Notes under the pieces: generated by a model
What the model was told of the DNA's origin: nothing
The model's database searches: none
Seen by the model: only the letters and a program-made list of their open reading frames with translations
Made by a program: the position numbers and the translations under genes
Source of the DNA: Rhodocollybia butyracea
Lineage: Eukaryota; Basidiomycota; Agaricomycetes; Agaricales; Omphalotaceae
Assembly (NCBI GenBank): GCA_015501585.1
Contig: JADNRY010000153.1
Span: 88,938-152,937, forward strand
Reading direction: 5' to 3'
Length of the DNA stretch: 64,000 bases
In this document: positions 1-11,411 of the stretch, piece by piece
Position numbering within the stretch: the stretch's first letter is position 1
Layout of the letters: each line of letters opens with the position of its first letter

Positions 1-445
1 TACTGCAATGTGATTTCAGTTGTTATTAGTAATATTTCATCTCGCATAGAGCATATTCTGAGTGTATTTGTCTTATTATGTCACGGCGGCAGTGATCGAA
101 GACAACCACAAGCTTTTCACACATCTCTGGGTTACATGATACCCTGTCTGTAATTTTTCAAGAATTTTGCAAAGGCTGGAAAGCCTATCAATAACTTGTC
201 AAAATTTGTCAAAAGCTGAATTCTATGTATTTTACCTTACATGAATTATCAAAGTTGTTCAAACTCATAGAATTATTCAAATTTTATGTAAACTTAGTAG
301 ACTTTTTGATATTTTCAAGATCTTTTTTGAAATTATGACATATTTTGTGGAGGTATTTTTCCTGATGGGAATCTTACTAGGATTTTTAATCTTTTGAGAA
401 TCTTTGTGAAAATTATTGAATATTTCGGGTGGGCGGTTTTCCTGA
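1..445. other. AT-rich stretch with transposon-end motifs
   Basis: No gene is visible. The sequence is AT-rich, with short repeats of the type TTTGTCAAAA. TTTTCCTGATG occurs with its last base at 367 and again at 447, each after a G-rich run. This is the inverse of the CATCAGGAAAA terminus that bounds the 293-bp MITE at 20233 and the 12.3-kb transposon at 23037. The stretch may be the right end of another member of that family; its left end would lie outside the window. Confidence 0.4.
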
Positions 446-772
446 TGAAACTATTGAAATAAAAGAGAGTTCTCAGCGACAGTGGTAGAACGATGCTATA
501 TTATGTACCTATTGAAATAAAAGAGAGTTCTAGGTACATAGTCAGTAATAAGTACAAGAAATAAAGAATGTGAGTACTAACCTCAGCAACAGTGGTAGAA
601 CGACGCTGAGGTGTCAATATGTATGTACAGAATTAAAAGAATGTGTCACGTGTGACATATGTGAAGGTCAATATAAAAAACCAGGAAGCTTCCTGGTTTT
701 TGCGCTGGCGTTACGCCATGAATCCATGAATGTATAGATGACATAACAAGATAAGATCATCGACTTTTAACA
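446..772 (-). repeat. Solo LTR of the copia family found at 58965
   Basis: Read on the minus strand this matches the LTRs of the copia element at the right end of the window, from its start (TGTTAAAAGTTGATGATCT) to its end near CAATAGTTTCA. It includes the paired CTCAGCG...CGCTGAG blocks around GTTCTACCACTG. No internal domain follows, so it is a solo LTR. The flanks (CCTGA and CGCTG) do not form a target duplication, which suggests inter-element recombination or later change. The middle part, near 640-710, has diverged and contains a small AAACCAGGAAGCTTCCTGGTTT palindrome-like block. Confidence 0.8.
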
Positions 773-1006
773 CGCTGGGCAACTAAGAACCAGATTATCC
801 TGTGTGGAACCTGTATACACTGTACAGAAATAAAGTAAAACGTAGGTGTGGCGTGGCTCCCACCCGTGACAGATTCATTTAAAATTTCTCCGGAGATGTC
901 TTTGTTTTCCAGATCGATAGTTGTCATTCCTTGATGCAAACCCAATTACAATTGAATGGCCCTGATCTACTAAATAACGAATGTGGACATGATGCATGCA
1001 CGGCCG

Positions 1007-1015
1007 TATATAAGG
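1007..1015 (+). promoter_or_regulatory. TATA box of the TPR NLR gene
   Basis: TATATAAGG lies about 150 bp upstream of the predicted ATG at 1160. The box and the following GTCTCTCATCTTG are conserved in the paralogous copy at 20837, while the flanking DNA has diverged. This supports it as the core promoter. Confidence 0.6.
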
Positions 1016-1159
1016 TCTCTCATCTTGTCAAATATCATCCATTGATAGAATCGAGCCCTCTGTGTTAGTCATCAATATCACCTCAGTAGGAAATCACTTA
1101 ATTTTAATTCAACACATTCAGACACGAAATGTTCTCTAATGCATCAAACTTTTGAATCG

Positions 1160-4100
1160 ATGGACAGTCTACATTCATTGTGTATCAAGGATCTCCCCAA
1201 GACACAAATCATGGTAAGCAATGTTTGCAATTTCGAGTCTTAGTCTTTTTATACATCTATACAACCAGATAATATTCAGATATCAGTCTCAGATGTTCTC
1301 AAGTGCCCAGCCCCAAGTCAATACTTTGTGGGGCGGGCAGATACACTCAGCAAACTTGCGAAAGTATTTTCTGCACCAGTTGTAACAGTCTTCGATCCAG
1401 ATCCAGATATCCTTGCAAGATTTGTGAGGTCTTTCTCAAGGTAAGAAGTCCATTACTTATTTTGACTCCTTTGAAATATATGTATCTGTATTCTTCAGGA
1501 GACCTACTATGTATATAGACGCAACATCGGAGGAGGCCTTGACAAATGCACTAGCAGAGAACCCACAAGATTTTGAATCCATTTACTCAGACGCCATCCT
1601 GGTTTTGGAGAATGTGTATGCATCCCTGGTATTGGAAGACCATTTTCCTGCCTGCTTGCAATGTCCTATCATTGCCACAAGCACTGACTCCACTATATCG
1701 AACATTGCATCATCTTTTGCTCATGCGTTTCAGCTCCCCAAAAATTCTTCTAATAAATCTGTAATGGCCAAATGCTGGACCAAAATTGACAGAGCCCTTA
1801 CGCCAGGACAGCGGATAGTCTCCCTAGTGGCTAGCGGAGGTACAGGAAAGACACAGACTGTTTCGAAGTTTATTCAAGATAACTCATCAAGGTAGTAAAA
1901 TTATTGAAACTGGTAGCAATGTGAACTAATATGATTGGTTCAACAGATTTGGAAACATATGGTTCTTTGATGCTATCTCTAAAGAAACACTCACTTCGGA
2001 TTTCAAAGAACTTGCCAAGGCAGCAGGCCTTGGTAATCAGATCAAAGATGTCTGCAACTTCCTAGCAAGGACTCATCAGAATTGGATGTGCATCTTTGAC
2101 TCTGCTGATGATGAGCAGCTTTACCTCAAGGATTATCTTCCTATCTGTGCGCATGGGAACGTCATTATCACAAGTCGCCTTGTGAGAACATCTGAGATGG
2201 ATTCACCTGGATGTCATATTGGCTTTTTTGATTTGAACAAGGATGATGCTGTTGAGCTGCTACTCAAGCATGCACATCAAGAGAGGCATAAAGAAACTCA
2301 AATTGTTGGCTCTGAAATTGTTGAAGCTTTGGGTAACCAAGCCCTTGCTGTGTCAACAGCTGGAGCATATATTCATACAAATGCAACATGTACTCTGGAG
2401 AATTACCTGGCACGTTTCAATGACAAAAGAAAGGATGTCCTTAACTACAGACTGAGAGCACTGGACAATTACCAGAGAACAGTATTTGATGCCTTTCAGC
2501 TTAGTTTCAAGAAGCTCAGTTTGGCATCTCAAGGTCTGATACAAATGTGTGCTTATTTGCATCCAACTGGCATTCCACTTGAAATTTTCACACGTGCAGC
2601 TGCCTTTGTAGGAAGGGATACATACCAAGGAGAGAGTAAGCCAATCAATGCTATAGATATATTGAAGAAATTCCTGGATCTGTTTGCCCAGGAAGGTTCC
2701 TTGGATGAGAGTGTTGATGAGCTATGCCGCTTATCTCTTGCATCATATGACAGTGCCCAAAGGATGCTTGGATTTCATTCAGTACTACATGCATGTGCTC
2801 GTGAAACAATAGAAGACATTAAATATCAGAGGTATGCGACGATATTATTGTTAGGGCGAGCTACTCCATTGGGTTCAACAAATGAGGACTATCAGTTTCG
2901 GCAACAGCTGAGCATTCATGCTCATGAGATTGGGGTAAAAGGTCTGCCAACGATCTGTGTACATATGCGCTTGTTTGAGATTTTTGGAGATGGTGGATTT
3001 TGGTTACAAAGAGAGGTACTGGGTGAAGAGTTGCTTGTGCTCTGCAAGAAAGTCATTGGGAAACATCATTATGATACATTGACTTCCATGGCCAACCTTG
3101 GCTCTACATATTATGTACTTGGAAAGTTGGAAAGTGCACAGAAGTTAGAAGAGGAGGTGCTTGTACTCTGCAAGAAAGTCATTGGGGAGCACCACCCTGA
3201 TACATTGATTTCCATGGCCAACCTTGCATCTACATATTATGTATGTGGAAAGTTGGAAAGTGCACAGAAGTTGGAAGAGGAGGTGCTTGTGCTCCGCAAG
3301 AAGGTCATTGGGGAGTACCACCCCGATACACTGACTTCCATGGCCAACCTTGCCTGTACCTATCGTGACCTCGGAAAGTTGGAAAGTGCACAGAAGTTGG
3401 AAGAGGAGGTGCTTGTGCTCCGCCAGAAAATCATTGGGGAGCACCACCCTGATACATTGAGTTCCATGGCCAACCTTGCTTGTACATATAGTGCACTTGG
3501 AAAGTTCAAAAGCGCACAGAAGTTGGAAGAGGAGGTACTCGTGCTCTGCAAGAAGGTCATTGGGGAGCATCACCCTGATACATTGATATCTATGGCCAAC
3601 CTTGCATCTACATATTATGTACTTGGAGAGTTGCAAAGTGCACAGAAGTTAGAAGAGGAGGTGCTTGTGCTCTGCAAGAAGGTCATTGGGGAGCACCACC
3701 CTCATACATTGGCTTCCATGGGCAACCTCGCCTCTACATATCATGCACTTGGTGAGTTAGAAAGTGCACAGCAATTAGAAGAAGAGGTGCTTGTACTCCA
3801 GAAGAAAGTCAGTGGGGAACAGCACCCGCATACATTGAGTTCCATGGCCCGGCTTGCCTGTATATATCGTGACCTTGGAAAGTTGGAAAATGCACAGAAG
3901 TTGGAAGAGGATGTGCTTGTGCTCCGCAAAAAAAGTATTGGGGAGCACCACCCTGGGACATTGACCTCCATGGGTAACCTTGCCTTAACCTATCATGCGC
4001 TTGGAAAGTTAGAAAGTGCACAGAAGTTGGCAGAGGAGGTGCTTGTGCTCCGCAAGAAAGTCATTGGGGAGCACCACCCTGATACATTGAATTCCATGGC

Positions 4101-4446
4101 CAACCTTGCCTGTACATATCGCGACCTTGGAAAGTTGGAAAAAGCACAGAAGTTAGAAGAGGATGTGCTTGCGCTCCGCAAGAAAGTCATTGGGGAGCAC
4201 CACCCTCATACATTGACTTCCATGGCTAACCTTGCCTTAACATATCGTGCACTTGGAAATTTTGAACATGCAGAGAAGTTAGCAGAGGAGGTGCTAGTGC
4301 TCCGCAAAAAAGTCAGTGGGGAGCACCACTCTAATACATTGACTTTCTTAGGTAACCTTGCCTTAACATATGATGCACTTGGAAAGTTAAACAGTACTCA
4401 GAAGTTGGCAGGGGAGGAGCTCCTGCTCCAGCAGTCAATGGCCTGA
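1160..4446 (+). CDS. NLR-like STAND protein: degenerate NTPase, NTPase, 11 TPR repeats
   Basis: The spliced model has exons 1160-1213, 1280-1440, 1499-1891 and 1947-4446 with GT...AG introns, giving 1035 residues with no internal stop. STAND NTPases act as nucleotide-dependent switches. In fungi, NLR-like members are implicated in non-self recognition and cell death. Visible parts: a short N-terminus; a region about 25-135 that resembles an NTPase fold without its P-loop; an NTPase with Walker A SGGTGKTQ, Walker B MCIFDSADD and a following IITSR motif; a helical region; then eleven 42-residue kinesin-light-chain-type TPRs and a short tail. The first Walker A glycine is replaced by Ala. The ATG at 1160 was chosen because it opens exon 1 in phase; the paralogue has ACG there. 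No N-terminal effector domain was recognised. It is likely functional but this is unproven. Confidence 0.85.
3019..4404 (+). repeat. Eleven 126-bp tandem TPR-coding repeats
   Basis: Eleven head-to-tail units of exactly 126 bp encode the 42-residue pattern that starts LEEEVLVL.KKV.GEHHP. Neighbouring units differ at only a few positions, concentrated at the residues after EHHP, after TL, and in the ACTYR/ASTYY/ALTYH segment. The near identity implies recent unit duplication or gene conversion, as known for fungal NLR repeat domains with high internal conservation. The number of units probably varies between strains. Confidence 0.9.
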
Positions 4447-4660
4447 TCATACTTATTAGTGTAACTAGCTATTTTTGACACTTGTGTTTGTCCACTGCCT
4501 GTCCATATAAACTCATGGCCAATAGATCCAGAATCTAGAAAGGGGAGAGCACTGAGCAGCTAAGCAGTCTCTAAGTAGAAAAATATACTTTTGTCTCAGA
4601 ATAAATACATAATTTATATACTGAGGATAAGGATAATCGAAGTAAATACTACACAAAGTA
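4447..4660 (+). other. 3' flank shared with the second TPR NLR copy
   Basis: This stretch, beginning just after the stop codon, closely matches 38460-38660 downstream of the last fragment of the paralogue, including GACACTTGTGTTTGTCCACT and AATACTACACAAAGT. It defines the 3' limit of the duplicated block. It probably contains the 3' untranslated region; AATAAA lies near 4601. Confidence 0.75.
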
Positions 4661-4733
4661 AAATGACATGTTTCATATGTAGACTCGTATGAAGACTCGT
4701 ATGAAGCTCAACACCATGCACCACATTCACTGA

Positions 4734-4891
4734 CACTGCCTGCAAATCAACATAAATTTTTGTGGAAGTAGTAAAATTATGTTAAACATGTGTGAAGGTA
4801 GTAAGATTATGTTAAAATTGCATGAAACCTCATACAATTTTAACATAATTTTACTATTTGCACCAAAATTTATGGTGATTTGCATGCAGTG
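4734..4891. mobile_element. Foldback MITE, about 158 bp
   Basis: Near-perfect terminal inverted repeats: the left arm from CACTGCCTGCAAATCA through AGTAGTAAAATTATG is mirrored by the right arm ending TGATTTGCATGCAGTG. The left arm also carries an internal near-duplicate of its GTAGTAAAATTATGTTAAA block. There is no coding capacity, and the superfamily is not clear. Confidence 0.65.
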
Positions 4892-5756
4892 TGACCACCC
4901 ATCTGTAATTTCGACTTTGGAACCGTAGATGACATCGAATAAGTAATACTTCACTGAGACATCGAGGTGTAGTAGTTGCCCATACGGTGTGCAGGGAATA
5001 CTTCACATCAACATATGGCTTTTAAGTATACGGCATATACATGCTTTTTGACCTTGCCAGTGGCCACATCGTGATTCCTTAGCTTCTATTTGGATTATGA
5101 TTCAAGATTCTGACTTTCGATGATGATTTTTCCACCCTTCGATTCACACATCCAAAGTACGCAAACACTGCCCTTGCTATATCCATAATCATCCGATCCC
5201 TCGGTTTAACGGTTCGACCTTCAGCACTAGCCTAGCTTTTGGGAAAAAGATGATAAGCTGCGATGCTTGGCAAAAAATGTCCGACTGAATTAGAGTTTGG
5301 ATGTCTGGGGCTAGATGGACGTAAGGATAGCTTGGAGGAAGGCAGAGAGAGGTATAGCCTAGAGGTATAGAGAGCTGAGATGGAGGTATAGTAACTAGCA
5401 CAATTCACAGTAGTCAACTAGCTATTATCAAGACTCAAGACTGCCACTATGCTCGGCCACTCCTCGACTACGAAAGGAAGTAGTTGTAGATCTGGAGCCT
5501 AGAAACAGGACGGCAGCTTGCTGCTTGAGTGGGCCCTGTTACCTGTACTACTTGCGCGCCTCAGTTGAGAAATTCAAACGTCGGGAAATCTCGGCTGTGT
5601 TCGCTTTTGAAGGTGTCTAGGAATCTAGTAAGTAGGACATTGCAACGGGAAGTCATTCAAGCATCAATCAGAGAGTAAGTATCAGTACTGTTGTTGTGCA
5701 GCAGTATTGTGGAACATCTGCTCGCCGGATACAAGGCTCCGAGTCTCATCCTTGAA
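4892..5756. other. Intergenic, nothing recognised
   Basis: Only short chance reading frames are present. No domain, RNA gene or repeat boundary could be supported. Confidence 0.5.
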
Positions 5757-5761
5757 GAATC

Positions 5762-6020
5762 TGTCGTAGGTATCCGGCGCAGTAGGGACTCGGAGCCGTG
5801 AGGCTCCCTCAGGAGATTGGGTATACGAGTGCTCTATATCACTATATACTACTTGGCCTTCATACCTGGCCTTATATACTACAGTACGGGTACTCTACGA
5901 GGTATCTACCGGGTCTGTAAGTATTAGTAAGTAGCTTGGTAAGTACATCAGTAAGCTACATCGGAAGAGTATCAGTGCCGGATTGACATGATGTCATCAT
6001 CGGCTCGGCGAACTACAACA
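5762..6020 (+). repeat. Solo LTR, family A, copy 1 (TSD GAATC)
   Basis: 259 bp with TG...CA ends (TGTCGTAGGTATCC to AACTACAACA), flanked by a perfect 5-bp duplication GAATC (5757-5761 and 6021-6025). It is closely similar to 56804-57059 and partly to 54500-54885. The shared parts are GGGACTCGGAGC, a CCTTATATACT TATA-like box, CTACCGGGTCTGTAAGTA and GATTGACATGATGTCATC. No internal retrotransposon sequence is attached. Confidence 0.85.
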
Positions 6021-6740
6021 GAATCCTTTTTGTTTAGACTACATGACTTTCGCTGTCGCATCTAGCTGTCAGGGAGAAGTATTAGATTGAACTCTTTACC
6101 TCTTTTCTTTCAAACTTTCTAGTACTTATCTAGACTTATCTGCGATGAATCTGCCAGTGGGTGGCGTACTAGACTGCACTATCCCAGCTTCACAAGTTGA
6201 GGCGACTACATAGAGTAGATACAGGGAGCGGGTGGATACCTAGTGTACCAAGTTGTGTTCCGAATTTTCTTGTCTCGGGTCCCTCCGATTCTTCTTAAGA
6301 TAATAGTTTAGCATCTCTTTTGAAATCGGGACTTGAATTCGGGACACGGAGTTTGGAAAGCTTTGAAATGGAGCTCGATGGACTGTTGTGCCAGCGTTGC
6401 TATTTTATAGAAAGAAAAGGACGGGAAGCAGGGACAGAGGGAGTCCTACTTGACGAAATTCAAAATGAGTTTACATAAAATGCACGTGAACGTTACCGAT
6501 CGCGTGCCAGGTGTGACTAATTTCTGTTACAAATGATCTGTAGTCTGTCTTTACCTCTCTCGCACTTCCATATCTCCAGTGATACCCAAGGTACGGAAGT
6601 GTCTACTGGAATATGGTCTCGTTGTGCTCACTTTGTCGGTGCTTCAGTTCTGAACGTTGCAATGCTTCTTTTACGCAGTGATAAAAAAATTTCCTCAGTT
6701 GTTATGGTCAATCTCGAGCTTCGAAGTTGAGGCCTTGAGG
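6021..6740. other. Intergenic, nothing recognised
   Basis: No supported gene or repeat was seen. The short open frame at 6533-6730 has no recognisable motif. Confidence 0.4.
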
Positions 6741-6749
6741 CCGAGGGGC

Positions 6750-7900
6750 AGGGACATTTGAGGGGCAGAAACCTGGAGACGCTTGAATGTACCTTTTACA
6801 TTATGCTAAAGTCCTTACGTGTTTCAAAGCCGAAGGCGTTGGTTAATGAGACTGCGGATGCGGAGGAGGTGGTAGGGAGGCCGCAGCATCGGAGAAAGGG
6901 TATTGAGAGATTGAGAAGTGGGCGTCGAGATCAACGTGCTTGCTGCTGTGGATGTTTATCCATATGTCAGGGTACGTCATGTCATTCTTTCGCAGATGGA
7001 AACATATGCAGCCCTTTTGTCGGTCTGCTCAACTCTGTCTTAGGCGATGTTGAACCCGAAAATGTCCCATGGCTCAAAAGCGTCGAAATATTCCTTGATC
7101 CGAGTGCCGGACAAAGATTCTCTACTGCTGTATACCCTTCCTCCTCTTATCGTGACACTAGTAGTAGTAGACTACCTTTCTGGGAGAACCTCATCAGTCT
7201 CGCACCGTCGCTGCAATCCGTCGCCGTCCACCAACACTCACAACCTCTGCACCAGCTCCCGGTACCCTAGGCAAACCTCACAAACCTCACGCGCACGCGA
7301 CACCTTGTGACGCCTCCCGTCTTATGGTCTCGAAGACCTATACCTCTCAGCCCGCCTCAAATCCCAATCCATCCTTATCTCCGTCTCGGCTTAAACCCAT
7401 GCACGATGGTACAGAACCGGTTCGATCCATAATGCGAGATTCCTTCTGCGCCAATCGTGGATGACGTACTTGTCCGGCGGCTCACTGTCGGTCTTGTGGC
7501 ATCTGATGTCAATGTCGACGCAGGTACCGTTACCCCTTCCTCCCTCTGCCTCCGCTTCGAAAAGCTTGTCTTACCATTATGCAGACGTGTTTCTGAGGAA
7601 GCGCTGTTAGCGTTCGCCCGGTCTCAACCCAGCACTACTTTCGCTTTGGTGGGCTCTTCCGCATCCGCCCGCATCCAAGCCGTTGCCCTAAAACACCTCG
7701 ATGTGCGCTTCGTCTGCTCCAGCGACAAGCAGGTTCAGGATTCCTCCTCCCTTGGCGTCAGCAACCCGCAGCATGAGCCGCACCAATATCCATCTTTATC
7801 TCGTCTTCTATATTGTCTTCTATCCAGGACCTTGGTCAGGAGGGTATTCTCGTTAGTTGGGGGTATCCTGTACAGGACAGTCCGACTCCGTATATAGATG
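6750..7900 (+). pseudogene. F-box/LRR-type protein remnant, copy 1
   Basis: The fragments match the middle and C-terminal parts of the large agaricomycete F-box family, whose members are substrate adaptors of SCF ubiquitin ligases. In 6758-7270 VEPENVPWLKSVEIF is visible. In 7457-7897 there is VRRLTVG...LCLRFEKLVL followed by RRVSEEALLAFARSQ, the usual C-terminal pattern. The frames are interrupted by stops and shifts, and no F-box motif is visible upstream. The paralogous remnant at 17421-18560 is collinear with it, which supports common origin. It is non-functional as it stands. Confidence 0.6.
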
Positions 7901-8324
7901 ATGTCGTCGATTTTCTCTGCGCTGCCTCCCCAGTTCCGCTTTCTACTTGTCCTCTGTCCAGTGTCCGAATCCTCGTTTGTGTTCATCGTATAATCCATGC
8001 CCCCTGGCCACCCAAAACCTTCTTCGTAATATGTATTAAGAGCACATCCGAGTTAGGGCATTGATTGACCCTGCGAGGATTGTTTCTTGCTAGTGTTTTT
8101 GCATAGGTGAGCTGAGGTTAGATAACTAATTTGTTTGTAATTCATATGTCAAGCAACGAAGAAACTTGTTTCATTTTTGGTCAGGGTTTACTTTCGAACT
8201 GCGTCTCTTTAGATTTGTCTCTTCTCGTGAAGTTGTTTGAACTGTTCCCAAGGTAACTTAATTGAGCAATAGAAACACGGCAAAACTCGCTTTACCACGT
8301 CAGACGCACCCAAGGCTACACGCC

Positions 8325-9005
8325 TTATTCGTTCATAGGTACACCCGGCACATTTGGCTCCCTAATTATGATATCCATCACAGCCTTCCCTTCCCTCCCA
8401 GCCTTGCTCAAGTCAAACTTGAGCCTATCAATTTCCTTGACCCCATAGCGTTTATACAATCCTGTCGCACTACCCAACGACTCCACGTAGACCTTAATAC
8501 CTTCGTTATCTGCAATGTGGAGTACGTCGTCCATGAGCGCGTTGGCAGCACCTTGGTTTTGGTAGCTCGGGTGGGTACAGAGAAGACCCAGAACTAGCTC
8601 CCAACATGTAGGCTAAATGCATAAGGAGATGATCGCCTGAGTATCTTACCTAGCATATGTTCAGTATCCCATTTATCACTCACCTGCTTCATACCACGAA
8701 AAAACTCATTCCACATCTCTTCATCGGCTCCCTCCGGCGGAGTCAAAATATGCTTTCTCGCGAAGCTCATCGCCCTCATCTCCAAACACCTTGAATACCT
8801 TAAACCCCTCGTCGAATCCCTTCATGCCCTCAGGCACAGGGCCCCACCGGATAAAACCTACAAGATCTCTAGTTCCATTATCCACAAGTTTGAATTGCTG
8901 AGCCTTAGGACCAGCGAACCCTAATAAAGAACGCTTGTAGACCATTCGCGCATGCTGTCGAGGGAAGGAGGCCAGAAGTAGTCAAATGGGTTTAACTGAA
9001 TGCGG
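8325..9005 (-). pseudogene. GNAT-family N-acetyltransferase, frameshifted
   Basis: GNAT enzymes move an acetyl group from acetyl-CoA to an amine; the substrate here is unknown. Read on the minus strand in order: an N-terminal piece with NPFDYFWPPSLDSM, then VGFIRWGPVPEGMKGFDE, MWNEFFRGMKQVSDKWDTEH, and after an intron at 8594-8649 the acetyl-CoA-binding segment LGLLCTHPSYQNQGAANALM, then YVESLGSATGLYKRYGVKE. The intron is clean (GTAAG...CTAG, phase matched). Two frame changes, near 8940 and 8780, break the gene, so it is either a pseudogene or carries sequencing errors. All core GNAT motifs are present otherwise. The exact N-terminus is uncertain. Confidence 0.65.
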
Positions 9006-9823
9006 CGAGGTATGTTGATGCCATTTGTGGAACATCGGTGGGGGTGCAGCGGGAGAGGGTGAATCGTGAGTGAGGCTGTCTCTAATTCTGAGCTGGAGGG
9101 AAGGGAAGAGGTGAAGGGGAGTCGGGTCATGTTTATGAACTTGGAGTACGCCTAGGGAAGCGAGTTTAAATACACACCTGGGCATGCCCGAGTCATTTGC
9201 GTGCTCGGCAGCGGAGTGCCTAGAACCGGCATGCTCAAGATCAAAGACTTCGAAACCGACATGCCCATGTTCTCGCACCAAGCCGATAATCTAGCACCAA
9301 CGGTATATTTCCGTACTATCTCTCTGCGAAGCTCAAACGTGCCAATGTTGGTTGACATATGTGTTCCAAATCCCTCATCTTTAGATACTATCCCTTCTTG
9401 GTACTCAATTTCGTCGCTATAGTCCCTCGGTGCCCACAAAATAAACATCGAAACAAGCAATGCACCCATTCAAGGCACATTCGCCGCTAGCTCACTTCTG
9501 AATCTCACAACTAGCAACTCAAGCATTCGCGTATCTGCATTCTTGCAGGTTCCGACATCGCTAGCTTCTCGGACTTGTCGATGCAATCTACAAACGGGTA
9601 CGTATGCACACTGTTTCTCTTTTATCATCTATGTACAACTCTTACAAACTCTTCTTTATCTTCGCAGTCCCATCGTAGCATCTATGATCCTGTCCTCGAA
9701 ACCTTACCATCTCTCAGCATCGACCGTAGCTGTAGCCTCAACCTCATCCCCTCCCATCGAATGTGGAGGCAACTTTTCTATCACTGCTACAACCGACAAC
9801 GCACCGCTCTTAGGCTTGCAAAG
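9006..9823. other. Unassigned stretch with short open frames
   Basis: A 105-codon open frame on the minus strand (9152-9469) and overlapping plus-strand frames (9543-9935) show no recognisable motif. They may belong to unrecognised exons. Nothing else was seen. Confidence 0.3.
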
Positions 9824-10318
9824 TCAACGGGTGTCGCTACGGGCAAGGTCAGGTTTCGCCTTACTAGAGCCCACAGGCATGGTCACAATGGTATCCGCAG
9901 AGCTAGGAGACATAGAGAGAAGAGTCTTGCGGTGACTTTGGCTGGTGCTAAAAACTAAATCCACACCTGAGATGATATTAGCGATGGTTAGATGTAAATA
10001 TATGGCTTCTATCCGAATACCGGGTGCAAGTAGGTGCAACTAGATGAAGGAGATGGGATGTATGTAGCAGTACGAGTAGATGTCGAGCGTATGTGTACAA
10101 TCTCGAACGAGGAAATAACTTACAGTTTGAATTTGAATCTTTGAAGGGGAGGCCGGGAAGGATTTAAAGTCGAGTAATACTACGGGTGATTCGCGATCGG
10201 GAGGTCTGGATGAATTGAGATGCAAAGGGCGCTGGTTTGGTGCGGGCAAATGATAATCAATAATGAGTTGTCTGCCGCATATTGGACATGTATTTGATGA
10301 ACGTTTGAGCGACGACAT
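9824..10318 (-). CDS. Hypothetical spliced gene with a CPxCG motif
   Basis: I do not recognise this gene. On the minus strand an ATG at 10316-10318 opens a 195-bp exon ending in a consensus donor (GTAAGT, from 10123). An acceptor CATCTAG near 10040 leads in the same phase into a second open exon of about 71 codons that ends at 9824. The product would have about 136 residues, starting MSSLKRSSNTCPICGRQL, where a single CPxC pair might bind metal or occur by chance. The second exon has a hydrophobic stretch (EAIYLHLTIANIISGVDLVF). A plus-strand frame overlaps the second exon. It could equally be chance open sequence. Confidence 0.3.
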
Positions 10319-11411
10319 TGAATTCGAAAGGGATGGGAAATGAACATAATAAGAACTAAGCAAAGATGGAGGTGGAGGAAGAGCCAATAGCAGTGAAATA
10401 CCAATGATTAACGTACGACCTTTTCGTGTGATACCCCCAGAAAAAACGACTCGACGACGACAACTTCGACTGCTGATCCTCGTGTACACACGAACTCATC
10501 CCCGCATCTATGCTCCGTGTTTTGTCTTCTGTACCCGGTTCTTGAGCTGATGTTGTCCCTATGTTCTGTGCTGGAAAAGCCTGTGACCAGCATGATTTGA
10601 GGGTGAGTTGTGAAAAACGCTGAGGTTGCGGCCGGCGGGTTCATTTGTCGGAATACACGAATTCCTTCGAGATCGTAACGGCGTTGACGCAAGATGAACA
10701 TGTATTGAAAAAAAAGTTGATCCGGGCGCCAAAGTGATCACAAAAGGCGCCCATGCGCCCATGTGTTCAAGCGGCCTCGCTTCCATGTCAGAGATGTCGT
10801 TTCGTATCTTAGTCCCTGCGGAACTGCAGCCATCGACGGTGCGCAATCTTAACCAAGCAGCAACCAAATAGTTCTCCCGCCAGGTGCCTTCCAATAAAGA
10901 TAAGAAGTGTTTAACCTGGTAGATAAGTGTCAAGGCCAAGTCAAGGCTAGTGCTGCAACGGAAAAAGGAAATTCCTGGCAAACATCGGTAGCAATCGCAA
11001 AGACGCAAGCTCAACGTCAGCTCTGGGCAGGAATATTGAAGCTTGAATAAGCTGTAACAACGGTGTGGTGCATTTGTTTTGTCAACACGGATCTATCTCA
11101 CACGGCGGTCACTACGTATGACTTCGCCGAGAAAGCGCAGACGACTTGATATCATTTGAGCTGTCATATCAGTATAAATTATGAAGGCACTAACAACCTG
11201 CCTTGAGGCCAAAAGGTTCGCCAAGAACCTGGATTGCTATACGCAAGTTCCTTTTGGTAGTTAATGTGAGCCAATGACATGATACATACGCTATCTCCGA
11301 GGTTCACATGACACAAATCTCCATTCAATCCACGATCTGTATTAAGGTCAATTGCGTGCGAAATCGATGGGCAATGAAATTGTTTGCCATTGCTCCTTAA
11401 CTTCCCCCATC
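10319..11411. other. Intergenic, nothing recognised
   Basis: Only short open frames without motifs are present. The last part presumably contains the promoter of the NACHT-WD40 gene, but no clear TATA box was seen. Confidence 0.35.

Noticed and set aside
436..447. TTTTCCTGATG as the right end of a transposon directly at the solo LTR
   Set aside because: Its last two bases are also the first two of the solo LTR, so the end could be coincidental; it is noted in the 1-445 entry but not called as an element.
3145..4190. Long minus-strand open frames across the TPR array
   Set aside because: They mirror the 126-bp repeats of the plus-strand gene and have no independent motif; the open reading is a by-product of the repeat composition.
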